This document shows, one piece after another, positions 1 to 11,014 of a stretch of DNA of 64,000 bases. Position 1 is the stretch's first letter, and every line of letters begins with the position of its first letter. The position numbers and the translations under genes are program-made. Location: NCBI GenBank assembly GCA_944739405.2, contig OX123205.2, positions 39,142,475-39,206,474 of the forward strand, given 5' to 3'. Origin of the DNA: Euclidia mi. Its lineage: Eukaryota; Arthropoda; Insecta; Lepidoptera; Erebidae. Under the pieces are notes generated by a model. The model saw only the letters and a list, made by a program, of their open reading frames with translations. It ran no database searches and had not been told where the DNA came from.

Positions 1-263
1 TCCAAAAGCCATTTACACTTTAATGCTCTGCTGACATATAACATGTCATCGTCTCTTAGATTCCTGAGGATGTAGTCAACATTGTGGAGTTTAATGGCAA
101 GATCTATCTTAAACAGTCGATCTACGGGTGTTTGTTCGGGCGTCGCTTCACTTTCGTCAAAGCAGGAAAGATCGTTCGCCGCTTGGTTCACGAGTGAGTT
201 GAGGTATCGATGTCGTTGTCCCAGGGTGTCTCCTGACAAGGTTACCGGTATGAACTGCGCCAT
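1..263 (-). CDS. N-terminal part of a paralogue of the 1,172-aa protein (cut by window edge)
   Basis: Reading the minus strand from the ATG at 263-261 gives 87 codons that run off the left edge of the window. The peptide begins MAQFIPVTLSG and ends with ALKCKWLL. It aligns without gaps to the first 87 residues of the complete gene at 3111-6629, at roughly 70 percent identity by eye; the block VDRLFKIDLAIKL is identical. The bases just upstream of the ATG (TTTGTCAACAG) are also the same in both genes and look like a splice acceptor, so the true first exon is probably non-coding and further upstream. Amino-acid differences are mostly conservative and there is no stop in the visible part, which suggests a functional tandem duplicate. 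Function is unknown. The rest of the gene lies outside the window, so later truncation cannot be excluded. Confidence 0.8.
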   Translation of the reverse strand, partial: MAQFIPVTLSGDTLGQRHRYLNSLVNQAANDLSCFDESEATPEQTPVDRLFKIDLAIKLHNVDYILRNLRDDDMLYVSRALKCKWLL

Positions 264-837
264 CTGTTGACAAACAAAGCATGACACAAGTTAATGACGA
301 TAATATGTTGGCACTTCTAAATTCTAATAATGATTATTTTATATCAGTTACTTCAGCACGCGACTGTTCCTGCGGGGATATCGGTGATCTTAACAAAAGG
401 GAGCCTTCGACTATTTTATTTTCTTATGAGTTATATTACTGCAAAGTGACATCAAAACCCGGTAAGTAGTTTTGCGTGGGAGAGTCAAGATCACTGCACA
501 AACTTAGTAGTACCTACTAAGTTTAGAAGTTTGTGACCTAGGATGATTCTTCACCGGTGTCGCTATCAAGAAGTTGAAATATCCATTTATCGAAATAAAG
601 TCATTATCCCCTGATCCACCCGCGTATTTTATAGATACCTACACCTAAACCTTCCTCGGGTATCACATATATATTTGTGAAAATCGTTTTAGATAAAGAC
701 ATTTAGATAAAGAAAGCAGACTATTTTATAATAAGTATGTATAGATTGCATTTGTCTAAAAGTGTGGATATACTCAGCTTCTGAGGAAACGATCAACAAT
801 ATCTTCAGCCAAAAGCCGGCGATGACGTAAGTACTTA
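264..837. other. Intergenic, upstream of the left-edge gene
   Basis: I see no convincing gene here. Short open frames at 281-469 and elsewhere lack family resemblance or splice context. The stretch should contain the 5' untranslated exon and promoter of the partial gene at 1-263, because that gene has an acceptor-like CAG directly before its ATG, but I cannot place them. Confidence 0.4.
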
Positions 838-1110
838 TTATTGAAGCGTCGCGTCTAGTATAGGACGGTTCACGAAAGTTGACCACAAATGGCGGCCGTC
901 GCGCATATGTACATTCGTGCACCAATGGCGTGGCTCCATTCTTGACGCATTTAGGGAATGCGTCAAGAACGGAGCCACACCATTGGCATTCCACCTGCGC
1001 CTCACCCCGCACCTCCACGGGGACCTAAAAAATGATTTCTGCGCAGTGGTCATCTTTCGTGAACCGACCTATATCTATCTACCAATGTAAAACTGGCTCT
1101 ACACTCGCGA
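838..1110. repeat. Fold-back element with a 30-bp hairpin at its centre
   Basis: Arms 922-951 and 957-986 are inverted copies (28 of 30 bases pair) around a 5-base loop. Further out, 864-887 and 1048-1071 are also inverted copies (22 of 24), as are short CGTCGCG-containing blocks near 843 and 1107. The whole therefore behaves like a partly decayed fold-back element. Short minus-strand frames crossing it (689-1053) are by-products of the symmetry, not genes. No target-site duplication was identified. Confidence 0.55.
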
Positions 1111-2587
1111 CGCGAAAGTCTGCAACAATCACGAGTGTAGATGATCAGTGACCCCTGATCAATGTCGGTTTTTCGCATAATTCTTTAGAAATGTATCATG
1201 CTTTACAAATATTGAGCTCGCCTTACCTTTTGAAAGAATCTTCTTATTGTCTGCTTTGCGCAATTTATTTCACAATTTTAAATGCAACACAACACAGTGC
1301 TTGTACTCGAGTGAAAACATGTAAATAAGTGTTTATTTATATACTTGCGAATATTTTTAGCACAGTGTTGCAATTGGTTGCAATAAAGGGAAATCAAATA
1401 ATTGCACATTTCATTTCTGAATGGGTATAGACTATAAAGAGGATTGAGTGACTGATAATTATTGAAGTGTCTTAAGATTTTAATTTCATTTATCGAAAAA
1501 TATAACTATATTGAGATGGATAATTTTATGTGGACAGGATAGACATATTTCTTTCTTTTTCGTGTGAGTGTGTGGGCAATTCTGGTGTCAGAGCTTTCAG
1601 ATCGCCCAAAAGTCCTCCGACACGCCCTAACGATCCTTATCTTGAGACCAGGATCGGGACCGACAGCTTTTACGTACCGCTCGTGTAAATGACACACGTG
1701 GTCATCCATCCAATTGGCGACCTGTGCAAGCGTTACTTAACTTTGCTGATCTACTACGAAGGGCAAGCCTGATCTCGCTATGAGCGGTGACAGGCGTATG
1801 ATAAATAAACACAATAAACTATTTTATACATTATATATTTTTGGTAATATAGAGGATAATATTAAAACATTTGTAAATATTAAAAGCTTATGCGTATAAT
1901 GTTTGAGTTACATTTAATTTCTATATTTTGGTATAGGTTTACGAACATTGAAATACTTTACAACAAGGTTCAAAATTGAATACATGCATAGCATACGTAA
2001 TATGACTTATGTGTACAAATTATTTTATAAATTATTCTCAGCACCTAGCACTGTTTATTTTTTAAACTGATTCGTTGCGGCACTTGTTTTCATAAACTCC
2101 TAGCCGGGGCGGCGAACTAATGATACTCCTGTTTTGACAGGCTTGCAATTGCAGAAATCGATAGATAACGCTTCCGTTGAGCCATAGACTATGTATAAAA
2201 AGATTTGCTCTGGATTTTACAATCACAATACAAGCGTGCGAACCATTGTAAAAGGCGCCTCGCGTGTCATACCTACACATAGAATACCTAGGGCATTACC
2301 GCAACAAGTCTGTAATGTCTGTATATTTAATTTCTTTAAAAGGCTTATTTTAATTTATTTTTTATTGTCTGTTCATATACATATGTAGACTGCAGAATGG
2401 CCACATTTCTATCTGCCTATTGTGCTGCCTGAGCTTGATGACAAGCTTTTAGAGAAGGCCACCATCCCAATTGCAATCATCACTGTAAGGTATTTTATTA
2501 TCCTTAGAATTCTTCGCAAAGTATCAGGCAATTTAGTTCAATAGAAATACAAATTAAATATGTCATGAAATCTTAGGTATCACTTTC
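1111..2587. other. Intergenic AT-rich stretch
   Basis: No gene seen. It contains the SINE-like relic at 1506-1750 (listed separately); the rest is unremarkable AT-rich sequence. Short open frames such as 2062-2280 and 2191-2388 overlap on opposite strands and have no coding character. Confidence 0.4.
1506..1750 (-). mobile_element. SINE-like dispersed repeat relic
   Basis: Read on the minus strand, this segment carries a GTCGGTCCCG block followed by a GATCGTTAGGG-type block. The repeat at 59630-59815 has the related order GTCGGTCCCGG then CAGTCGTTACGG. It therefore probably belongs to the same dispersed tRNA-headed family. Ends and target duplications are not clear, and the tRNA-like head is degraded. 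Confidence 0.35.
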
Positions 2588-2815
2588 ATTTTTTTTTTAT
2601 GAGTCTTCTCCCGCACTAGGATTAAATCCTGCGTCGCGGGGGACTTTACAAATACACAACTAACGGACACAATGAACACCCAGACCCGAAACAACAATTT
2701 ATAAATCGCAAAAAGTGTTGTCTCGTGTGAGGATCGAACTCATCACACACTCGGCGCAGTGTCAGCGGTACGGTAAGGCGTCCGCTTAAACCACTAAGCC
2801 AAACGTGCAGTCCAG
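2588..2815 (-). mobile_element. tRNA-derived SINE, family A, full length
   Basis: On the minus strand the element opens with a tRNA-like head (GGACTGCACG, A-box-like GGCTTAGTGG, B-box-like AGTTCGATCC). A unique body follows, with ATTGTTGTTTCGGGTCTGGG and a CGCGACGCAGGATT block. It ends in a T-run on the plus strand, which is an A tail in the element's own sense. The same organisation is at 18815-19035 and, degraded, at 44241-44340 and 54168-54330. Such elements are transcribed by RNA polymerase III and copied by LINE machinery in trans. Confidence 0.75.
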
Positions 2816-3110
2816 TCTAGGCTTAAATTGCCATATACAGAAGAACTAAACTACAGACACATTCACTTTTAAGTTTTAGCTGAATGTTGACTCCTAAAAT
2901 GAACTTAAATGCTAAGCTTACAGCAAAACAACAATTTTAACAATACATTTGGTTTCGTCGCCGTAGCTCAACAAATACATAATATACTCGTAACGATTAC
3001 CTATTATTGTCAAATGCACCAATACCCTACATTACATTAATAATTGAGGCAACAATGGCACATAACATATATAATATATTCTATAAATAAAGTTATATGT
3101 GCTGAACCGC

Positions 3111-6100
3111 TCAGGTAAATAAATCAGCATACAAAAAGAACTGAGTCTCCTTGTCCTCAGTTTTCATAACCAAATTTTCAATTTCGTCACTCCACGCGGC
3201 TTCATGGAATTGCATAGCTTGGATAGCCAGTCGAGCCTCATTACCCACACTGCCTGCAATGATCCCCTTTACCATTGCGGTTATAAACGGAGTTGCTCCA
3301 CCACGGTGAAACACGACGTATTCGTCCAAACAATCTCTAAAACCATCTTTATATATTTCAATGATCGATTCAAAATATTTGGTCATTTCAGCCAATCCAT
3401 TTGCAATATACCTCCCAAATGTAAACCCTACAATGTTTACTCCTTCGGTCATTTTCTTTGCAGGATCTGCAAATATTTCACGATTCTGTTCCATATTATA
3501 CCTCACTGCTTTATAATACAATATTGTCGTATATATTGGGAAGTAATGCTTGAAGTATTCCTTAGTTGGCAGAAATGTTTGCATCCACTTCAAAGCCCAG
3601 TCAATGACTGGTACGCAACACTGATATTCTTTATTGAAGAAGGCAAAATTATACTGCAAAGAACTTATGAGTTGAGTAAGATTTCTTTCAAAGAAATAAT
3701 GCCTGCTAGAACTACCATCTGTATCACGGAAACTATACAACATTGCCAGAAATAAGTCTCCTGTCCTCTCGAGTCTTGTTTTTAGTTCTGTACTGCTTCT
3801 GCTCAACATCAAATATCTCACTATAATTGCGGGATATGATTCAGGATTCTCTTTCTCTATACATAACAACATTTGTAACATTACATCCTCGAGAAGATCG
3901 TCAGTGACTTCGGGCAAAACGTTTATTAACTCACAGAGGACATAATCCGTATTGAAATTAGAAATTTTGCTGAGAGTGAGATAAGAAATTGCGCAAAAGT
4001 CTGGTTTAATAGCATGCGGCACGCACTTGACTTTTTTGAGTATGTGGCGAAGACCTTCACCAGATACTAGATTTGCACTAAAGAATGTAGGTTTGACAAT
4101 ATCCCAGATTCTCAGATCAGCCGCATCGCCAAACTTTCTATAGTACAGTAACGCTGCACGCAAGGCCGCTAGCGGTCGAATTAAGACTGCTGCCGAAAAT
4201 ATATCTACTGCGCAAGATGTACGAAACGCCAGTGATAGGGCTAATCGCACCGTGCGCTTTTCTCGTTCTGTTAACAATGTCTGTATTAAGTTTGGCACCA
4301 GCGCCGGCCGGCAGCGCGTCGCACGACAAGCTACTGCCTTCATACCGGCTTGTCTCCAACCAAGCGCCAGTGCGTCTGGAGCGGGCCGCGCTCGGTGCAT
4401 GTTAGCTCGAAGTGCTGCGGCCAGTTTGTGATGCTCAGCGCCCGCCTTGTCCTGCTCACGCCACAGTGAGATTATATCACCACCGGCAAACATCGCGAGT
4501 GGTCTTGCTAATACAACATCAGGTTTGTCAGTGATCTTCTTTTGTAACATATTTTTTATGTGTTCTGCTAGGCCACCTCGCTCGTTAAAATAAATTGTTA
4601 TTTTAGAAAAAAAATGGTTAGCCCGTGTTTCCCTCTCTTCTAGTAACTGAAGGACCCACCCAAGTTTAAGCACGGCTGGGTCATGACGTAATACATTTAA
4701 AAGCGCAGCGTCGTCATGTTTAAATTCTAAATTCTGGGCAAGTAGCTCGCGACGACCAACACGGGCGTTATACAGGCGCTTCAATAGAGAGATAGCCGCT
4801 TTGGAGTTACGTTCCGCCAGTCCTGCTACAGCTGTTATCACTGATGACTCAATACGCATATGATAATCTTTTAGTACATTAAGCAACCTGGTTAGATGAT
4901 TTGCCGCTTCTTCAGATTCTACATCAGCGGCAATTGTTACTAAAATCCGTTGCAGACCAGCGGCAATTTTTATACGTTCGCTTTCTACAAGTTTGTAATC
5001 TGTGAAAGTCGTAAATGCTTTAAAAAAAGCAGTAAGTATTGCAGGTCCACTATCACCTGTAGCAATGAGTTGCCTCATCACTACGGCGTGAAGCCCTTCA
5101 CAGCAACTAGCCTCAGGTTTAGATCCGTCCAAACCAAGTCCGTGGGCGTAATCCAACATCATGTCCCAGACATCCTGCGGAAAACGCCAAGCTTTTGCTC
5201 GTTTCACGAGGCTACGAACAATGGCAGCACGCTCGTGTACCGCCTCGTTGCGATGCCTTAAAATAAACTGCAAAAGCGTTCGAACAGCATTTTCCCTTCC
5301 TCCACTCTTGCTCACCAAAACAAGCAACATATCGCGTCGACTGTCAGCTGACTTTGCTGTACTGATACGTGGCCTCAGTGCATGAAAAGTGCCCTCGAAT
5401 CCTACGTACCTGAACTCTTTGAATAACTTTTGCAGCTCTGATTCTGTCCGAAGGAATCCACAACATTCTATCATGTCCCCTCTACATTCTAATGACATCA
5501 GATATGCATTCATGCGATCAGTAAGTTGGAACCCCCCTAATTGTATGGGGCTATAGTCCTTGTCGTGAAAGACAGGCGGATTTTGAGAACTATCATCGTT
5601 TGCAACTGGTGAGGTCGGAAGCGCATATGGCCATTCTGCCACTCGCTCGCCTACATCTTTGTCTACAAACACTCGTTTTTTAAAGGCTCCCCTTTCACTT
5701 TCGCTAACACGCTTTATAAGAAACTCCATATTTGGATAATTGAACCATTGCTTTAAGTATTCTGCACGCGCGAACATGATCACCATGTCTTGACACTCCT
5801 CACTGCTGAGTCTTCGCACTACTGTTGGAGCATGGAGAACATATATGACATAAAATGCCGGCTTAGCCAGAAACCTGTTTTTATGGAAACGTAATACATA
5901 GTCGGTGGCTGAAGGGCTGAGTTTATTACAGGACCTTAAATTAAGATACTTCTCGGTTATATCGAAAAAAATATCCGGATTCAACCTCAAGATACTTTTT
6001 ATACTCTTGTAGAACTTCTGTTCCTCCATAAGATATCGTTTTACTAAATCATTGTCCGTTGCTAACGAGTCAAAAAATATTTTGACGACCTCAGGACATT

Positions 6101-6629
6101 TCTCACCAAACACTTTTAGGTTGTGAGGCGTTATTTTCGTCAAAATCTTAGGAAACTCACTTATAAGGAAGTTATTATCACAGTGGGTCAGAAATTTCAC
6201 AGCAAAATCGAATTTGGCATCTTTGTGATATTGGTAAAATTCCTGACAAATTAAAGGATCATGTAAATTGATGTAAAGCCAATGTTTCATCTTGGTAATA
6301 GCTGGCATCACCATCTCTGGGAAGAGCACATCTTCCAAATATTTCGGATTAATAATATCACGTATCTCCAATAACCATTTACATTTCAACGCTCTGCTGA
6401 CATATAGCATGTCATCATCTTTTAAGGTTTTGACGATGTAATCAACATTATTGAGTTTAATAGCGAGGTCAATCTTAAAAAGACGATCGACAGGTGACAG
6501 TTCTGGTTCATTTGCTATGTCCTGGAATGATTTAAGGTCGACGACTGCTCGGTTTACTAGTGAGTTTAGATAGCGTTGACGTTCACCTAAGTTCTGCCCT
6601 GACAAGGTTATTGGCAAGAACTTGTCCAT
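3111..6629 (-). CDS. Uncharacterised 1,172-aa protein, tandemly duplicated family
   Basis: A single uninterrupted frame runs from ATG (6629-6627) to TGA (3113-3111). I do not recognise the family. The protein has no evident signal peptide, membrane segment or catalytic motif. It is rich in leucine, lysine and amphipathic stretches with short polar breaks throughout, which fits a largely alpha-helical, possibly HEAT/ARM-like solenoid (inference). The N-terminal 88 residues are the most conserved against the paralogue at 1-263. A C-terminal block near residues 1020-1130 is rich in aromatics and glycine. The start is supported by the paralogue starting at the same point and by the conserved acceptor-like TTTGTCAACAG just before it, implying an untranslated upstream exon. 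A 3.5-kb intronless frame is long for an insect gene; retroposition is possible, but the shared acceptor argues for normal inheritance. It is probably functional. Confidence 0.85.
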   Translation of the reverse strand: MDKFLPITLSGQNLGERQRYLNSLVNRAVVDLKSFQDIANEPELSPVDRLFKIDLAIKLNNVDYIVKTLKDDDMLYVSRALKCKWLLEIRDIINPKYLEDVLFPEMVMPAITKMKHWLYINLHDPLICQEFYQYHKDAKFDFAVKFLTHCDNNFLISEFPKILTKITPHNLKVFGEKCPEVVKIFFDSLATDNDLVKRYLMEEQKFYKSIKSILRLNPDIFFDITEKYLNLRSCNKLSPSATDYVLRFHKNRFLAKPAFYVIYVLHAPTVVRRLSSEECQDMVIMFARAEYLKQWFNYPNMEFLIKRVSESERGAFKKRVFVDKDVGERVAEWPYALPTSPVANDDSSQNPPVFHDKDYSPIQLGGFQLTDRMNAYLMSLECRGDMIECCGFLRTESELQKLFKEFRYVGFEGTFHALRPRISTAKSADSRRDMLLVLVSKSGGRENAVRTLLQFILRHRNEAVHERAAIVRSLVKRAKAWRFPQDVWDMMLDYAHGLGLDGSKPEASCCEGLHAVVMRQLIATGDSGPAILTAFFKAFTTFTDYKLVESERIKIAAGLQRILVTIAADVESEEAANHLTRLLNVLKDYHMRIESSVITAVAGLAERNSKAAISLLKRLYNARVGRRELLAQNLEFKHDDAALLNVLRHDPAVLKLGWVLQLLEERETRANHFFSKITIYFNERGGLAEHIKNMLQKKITDKPDVVLARPLAMFAGGDIISLWREQDKAGAEHHKLAAALRANMHRARPAPDALALGWRQAGMKAVACRATRCRPALVPNLIQTLLTEREKRTVRLALSLAFRTSCAVDIFSAAVLIRPLAALRAALLYYRKFGDAADLRIWDIVKPTFFSANLVSGEGLRHILKKVKCVPHAIKPDFCAISYLTLSKISNFNTDYVLCELINVLPEVTDDLLEDVMLQMLLCIEKENPESYPAIIVRYLMLSRSSTELKTRLERTGDLFLAMLYSFRDTDGSSSRHYFFERNLTQLISSLQYNFAFFNKEYQCCVPVIDWALKWMQTFLPTKEYFKHYFPIYTTILYYKAVRYNMEQNREIFADPAKKMTEGVNIVGFTFGRYIANGLAEMTKYFESIIEIYKDGFRDCLDEYVVFHRGGATPFITAMVKGIIAGSVGNEARLAIQAMQFHEAAWSDEIENLVMKTEDKETQFFLYADLFT

Positions 6630-6640
6630 CTGTTGACAAA
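6630..6640 (-). promoter_or_regulatory. Conserved splice-acceptor-like sequence before the ATG
   Basis: On the minus strand the bases TTTGTCAACAG directly precede the start codon. The identical string precedes the ATG of the paralogue at 263. Conservation outside the coding frame, ending in CAG, suggests a 3' splice site of an intron in the 5' untranslated region. The donor exon was not located. Confidence 0.45.
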
Positions 6641-7254
6641 CAAACGAACGTTATATCAATGAATACAGATGATATGGTTATATGTCCATAAGTCTACAAA
6701 GTGTAAGCTTGATCGAAAGCTCGCAAAACAAAGAGCAAGTATGTTTTACTAGATAGTTATCAGATACCAGCAAATCAAGAAAACGAAAAACAGAAGCCAA
6801 ACATTACAAGCTAAGATTTACTACAACATACTTACGTTATACAAAATCAATAAATAGGATACAAAGATTCATCACTTATATTTAAACCAGAGATCATGAA
6901 AGTGGATCCTAGTTGGCCAATCATAGGTATTACAGGATTAACGTGCTGATACACTTGAACATTGACCCGTAATAAGCCTTCTTGCGAATCCTAGGGTCGA
7001 GCTACACCTATCAGCACCGCATCGCACTTTCCTATGCTTTTATCCTTTTCCGTCACTTAGGACCGTCATTTACTAGAGCGAGAAAGAAAGAGAGAACGCG
7101 TCAGCACGATCGATTCCGCGGCGTGCTGACGCGTTCCCTCTCTCTTTACTCTCTATTTACGCTATCACTTTGTGGTAGCAGATTGCCATAAAGATAATAA
7201 TATTGGCAGACAACTGATCTTTCTCAAGAATATAGCATTACTCTCGATTTGGTG

Positions 7255-7790
7255 GTACTGGGTTTAATTTTCTAGTTGGGACAACCAGACATCCATCTCG
7301 TTTAATTGGCTCTGCAGTAGTTGTGATGCCTGGGCTGGATTTCCGCTGCTAGCCAATATAGCAGTGACGTCAGCAAATGTGGTCGTAGTTATTCCCGGTA
7401 TCTCAGGCAAATCTGCAGTGTAGATGGAATTTAGTACAGGTTCCAGTCACAATCCCTGAGGCACACCTGCTGATGTCTTGAAATTCAGAGCAGTCTTCGA
7501 CTTCTTTCACTTAAAATACTCTTCCTTCAAGGTTAGATTCTTTCAGTGTATAGAAGTTGCAGAGATTTTTTTAATTTTGTTTTTTTTCTAAGGTATCTCT
7601 GATTTTATTGGTGACCTGATGGACTTGTTCTATTTTGGAATCATATTGCTTAAAACCAAATTGATGGTCAGGAATAACTTTCTCTCACTTTCTCTAATAA
7701 CTGAAGTTTCTCTTCGAAGTCTGCACAGAATGATCATTTCAGAAGTCTTGGATAAGAAAAACATAATAGCTGCTTGATCTTCAAGTTTAT
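7255..7790 (-). pseudogene. Jockey-type LINE reverse-transcriptase relic (left palindrome arm)
   Basis: Minus-strand translation gives an order typical of non-LTR reverse transcriptases: IPDHQFGF, EQVHQVTNKI, a frame-broken gap, TSAGVPQG, IYTADLPEIPG, and FADV in place of the catalytic FADD. In-frame stops are present and the second catalytic aspartate is replaced, so it is dead. The same relic is in the other arm at 13165-13700 on the plus strand. Confidence 0.75.
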
Positions 7791-8127
7791 ATTAAGTCTA
7801 ACAATTAGTCTACGGACAGACAGACTGGATCTCGGTGTGGTGGCATTTTTCTAATTAAGTTAGCACACTGTAGTAGATTCGCATAGTCATAGCCTACATG
7901 CCCTCTAACAATAATCTGGTGGAAGCCATTCTAAAACATCAAAGCAAATAGAACATATTTCTGTTGGTTCCTTTTATGTCAAACTGAAGAACCTTGTTGT
8001 GTTTCAATTCTCTCTTTGTTGAGTCTATGACCTTTGCTCTGCTTCTATTACCTTAACATTGAGTTTCTTTACCCGACTTATATTGCCTTCGCACCAAGTT
8101 CAATGATCATTTTAACAATATATTGTA

Positions 8128-8410
8128 CATACATACAAAGACTCACACCTGTTTCCCGGAGGGGTAGGCAGAGACTACAGAACGCCATTTGCAACGATCC
8201 TGACATATCACTCTTGCTTCATCTACTCCCATCAGATTCTTCATGCACGCTCATCTGTTCAGGGTACTTCTAACCTGTCCTGTTTTTAGGATTTCTTCCC
8301 TTTCGTTCTGTCCCATTCACACTTGCCTTATATATCTGATTGGTCAGTCTTTCGTCATCCATCCTCTCCACATGCCCAAATCACTTTAGCATATATTGTA
8401 ATAGATAAAT
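8128..8410 (-). mobile_element. 3' end of an RTE-type LINE (left palindrome arm)
   Basis: Read on the minus strand, the tail encodes fragments resembling the C-terminus of RTE/endonuclease-reverse-transcriptase proteins (GHVERMDDERLTNQIYKA, then ARVICQDRCKWRSVVSAYPS). It ends with CTGCCTACCCCTCCGGGAAA and GTATGTATGT. A related 3' end is at 55500-55650, and the mirror copy is at 12545-12827. Confidence 0.65.
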
Positions 8411-9947
8411 ATAATAATTATTTACTGTAAAAGTACCAATTTATACTTAGGTACACCAATAGTGATGATTTGAATGTGATTTGTTTACATTATTCAGAAA
8501 GACACATTAAGAAGTTAAGTATTTTAATGAGTATTACCTAATTAATATTAATTAATATATATTATGGTTATACTTTTAAGTTCAGAGGGGTTAAAACAGA
8601 GATTGTCAAGTAATACTATAACACAATAATAAACTAGTAATAATTATATAAATTTAATCTCTCACGGTTATAAAACAGGTACCTATTAGTATTTTTTTAA
8701 TTTAATTATATATCCCAAAAAGAACATTTGATGCAAAATTTTACCTTTTGCCCAGTAGTGTTAGCTGGGCATTGTCTATCAGAAGGGCTGTATCTATAGA
8801 TGACATAGACACAGCATCACACAATGACAATATTATTCATGCTCCAATTATGAACAGTACTCAAGAGTCTCATAATAGTGTTCTCAAAGGTTTCTAATGA
8901 GGCAGGTAAAAATTAGGTATTTTGTCAAATGCCCTGGCGTTTAAAATACAGTAGATAGATAGATTTTGGTAAACCAGCATTGAGCAAGAAGTATTTTCTC
9001 ATCCCATGCTTCTTAATTTTAAGGCGCCACACTATTATCCACAATCATAATAACAAACCTACCCATAATGTTAATCGTGCCAAAATATACAGCAAATTAT
9101 CAAAATATCTACAAGTAAATTTAAACAGAAAAAAGTTTACTCCTCAATATTGTGGGAACTCAAGAAATTGATAACCACTGAAGGCGAGTGAATTATCTAA
9201 ATACTTAATTCTAAATCTCAACACAACAGATACTAAAAAAATATTGAAACAGTACGGCGTACCTTTAAAACCAATCAATTTCTTTAACTTCTTATTCTTA
9301 TTGTTGATAGCTTAGAGACGACTAATATCGTGTAAAAACTTTGTTCATCTTCCACAAATTTTTATTTGCATGTTAGCGTATCATGACATTATTTTTAGTA
9401 AACTTGTTCGGTTTGGTTTAACTGGTTGTTTGAGTTGTTTCATACGAATAAGCGGAATAAGTTGAAACTTAAAAATGATATGATCTAAGCAAGGACTTCC
9501 TTGGCTCTGCTAAGCATATCGCTCAAAGAGAATGTAAAAACTACCGTTTTATAATTTTATTATGCTGCTAAGGTTTCTTATTTGTTACATTACATGGAGG
9601 GCAGAGGCTGGAGCTATTGTTTACATGGAAATGTCAAAGTGACGTACCTCAGTCCCACAGACTACCTAGACCATTGACCTTGAATACCATGGACTGGCCC
9701 TACCAAAGAAATTGGTGTGCATTCCTGCAAAACATTGGGAAAATAAAATTACTGCCGTTTGGGTTGTACTCCAGAATATAATCGATATTGACATTGAGCC
9801 GGTGAGTAGTCATAATACATAATTGTAGATTATGATAAATATTTACAGGTTATTTGCGGTAAGTTATTTCATTTACGTATTCACACCATAGAGATATAAA
9901 GGATAGAGTGACAGAACCATAGAGATATTAGAATAGAGTGGTAGAGT

Positions 9948-10325
9948 AGAGTGGGGCCTATTCGTGTCCGCCGGTGGGAGAGAGAACGCAACATTAAAGG
10001 CCCCCTGCATCTCTCTCTAACAATACATGCACAACATCAACATTACGCAATGGCGTGCTACCTGTAACTATTATTTAAATCAGTTTATTAGTAATCAATA
10101 GTTTAAAAGTTGTTTTTATTGATACACGAAGATAGTTTGAATTGACAAAAAAGTTTATATATTTTTAAACTATTGATTACTGATAAACTGATATAAATAA
10201 TAGTTACAGGTAGCACGCCACTGCGTAATGTTGATGTTGTGCATGTATTGTTAGAGAGAGATGCAGGGGGCCTTTAATGTTGCGTTCTCTCTCCCACCGG
10301 CGGACACGAATAGGCCCCACTCTAC
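9948..10325 (+). repeat. Fold-back element at the original centre of the palindrome
   Basis: Arms of about 156 bp (9953-10108 and 10163-10318) are inverted copies around a 54-base AT-rich loop (10109-10162). Outer landmarks are GGGGCCTATTCGTGTCCGCC, GAGAGAGAACGC and, mirrored, ATGCAGGGGGCC. Related copies are at 14579-14918, 15680-15920, 15921-16455 and 17365-17540. If the hAT element at 10326-11006 and one copy of its duplication are removed, this element joins both palindrome arms directly and its loop becomes the palindrome's centre. Confidence 0.85.
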
Positions 10326-11014
10326 TAGTAATGGCAATAACGGTTGTTTTGCAATAATGAATTATCCTGTTGCGTTATTATGTAATAACTGTTATTGTAA
10401 ACTGTTGTCGTTATCCTGTTATTGTTTCACAAACACTGTAAAGAAAGCATTGGTCCGATATATACATTAAATATGTACTTCACGACAACGACAACGTCGA
10501 CAACAGACAACAGTGACAACAGACAACAGAGACAACTGACAACTTGACAAGCCATAACAATAACAGGATAACTAAAATAATAAGATTCCCAAAAATAACT
10601 TAAGCAAGTATGACCTTTATTACGTTTCGTGAAAGATTATAATGCCGTAAGGTTGGCGCTGGGATAGTCGCGACTTCGCGAGGCTCGGGAGCGGCGACTC
10701 GGCGAAACTCGAGCGCACGTGCGCCTATCGTCATCTCTCTCACACACTCGTGGTGTGCATATTGCATGCCTACTCTTACCTATCCTGTTGTCATTTTAGC
10801 ACGATAACAGCACGTGCGCCTATCGTCATCTCTCTCACACACTCGTGGTGTGCATATTGCATGCCTACTCTTACCTATCCTGTTGTCATTTTAGCACGAT
10901 AACAGTTTATAACGATAACAGGATAACTCAGTATGCAATAACTCATTATTCATTACGCTCAAATAATGCATTACCATAACTGTTATTGTAATAACGACCA
11001 TAACTACACTCTAC
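10318..11014 (+). mobile_element. 681-bp non-autonomous hAT-type element with 8-bp target duplications
   Basis: The element spans 10326-11006 and is flanked by the 8-bp direct repeat CACTCTAC (10318-10325 and 11007-11014). Ends are imperfect inverted repeats (TAGTAATGG / CCATAACTA). An 8-bp duplication fits the hAT superfamily (established). It has no coding capacity for a transposase. Inside are GACAACA-type tandem motifs (around 10490-10540), repeated AACAGGATAA-type subterminal motifs in both orientations, and a direct duplication of a 95-bp unit (10716-10810 and 10811-10905). The copy at 19477-20157 appears identical. A 5' part recurs inverted at 14134-14570. Confidence 0.85.

Larger units (their letters stand above)
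6822..9947 (+). repeat. Left arm of giant palindrome (3,126 bp)
   Basis: This block is repeated in reverse complement at 11008-14133: every position x pairs with 20955-x. Scattered mismatches occur in the outer kilobase, for example around 6916, 7046-7053, 7108 and 7190-7220. The inner part near 8000-9947 is almost identical by eye. The arm is a mosaic: a small hairpin (about 7075-7135), a Jockey-like reverse-transcriptase relic (7255-7790, minus), an RTE-type LINE tail (8128-8410, minus) and unannotated AT-rich DNA. Being a mosaic, it is a duplicated chromosomal segment and not the terminal repeat of one transposon. Confidence 0.92.

Noticed and set aside
3204..3755. 183-codon plus-strand frame
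   Set aside because: It lies entirely within the 1,172-aa minus-strand gene and has no coding character of its own; it is a shadow frame.
8034..8273. Identical 79-codon frames in both palindrome arms (8034-8273 and 12682-12921)
   Set aside because: They are antisense reads through an RTE-type LINE tail, duplicated only because the arms are inverted copies.
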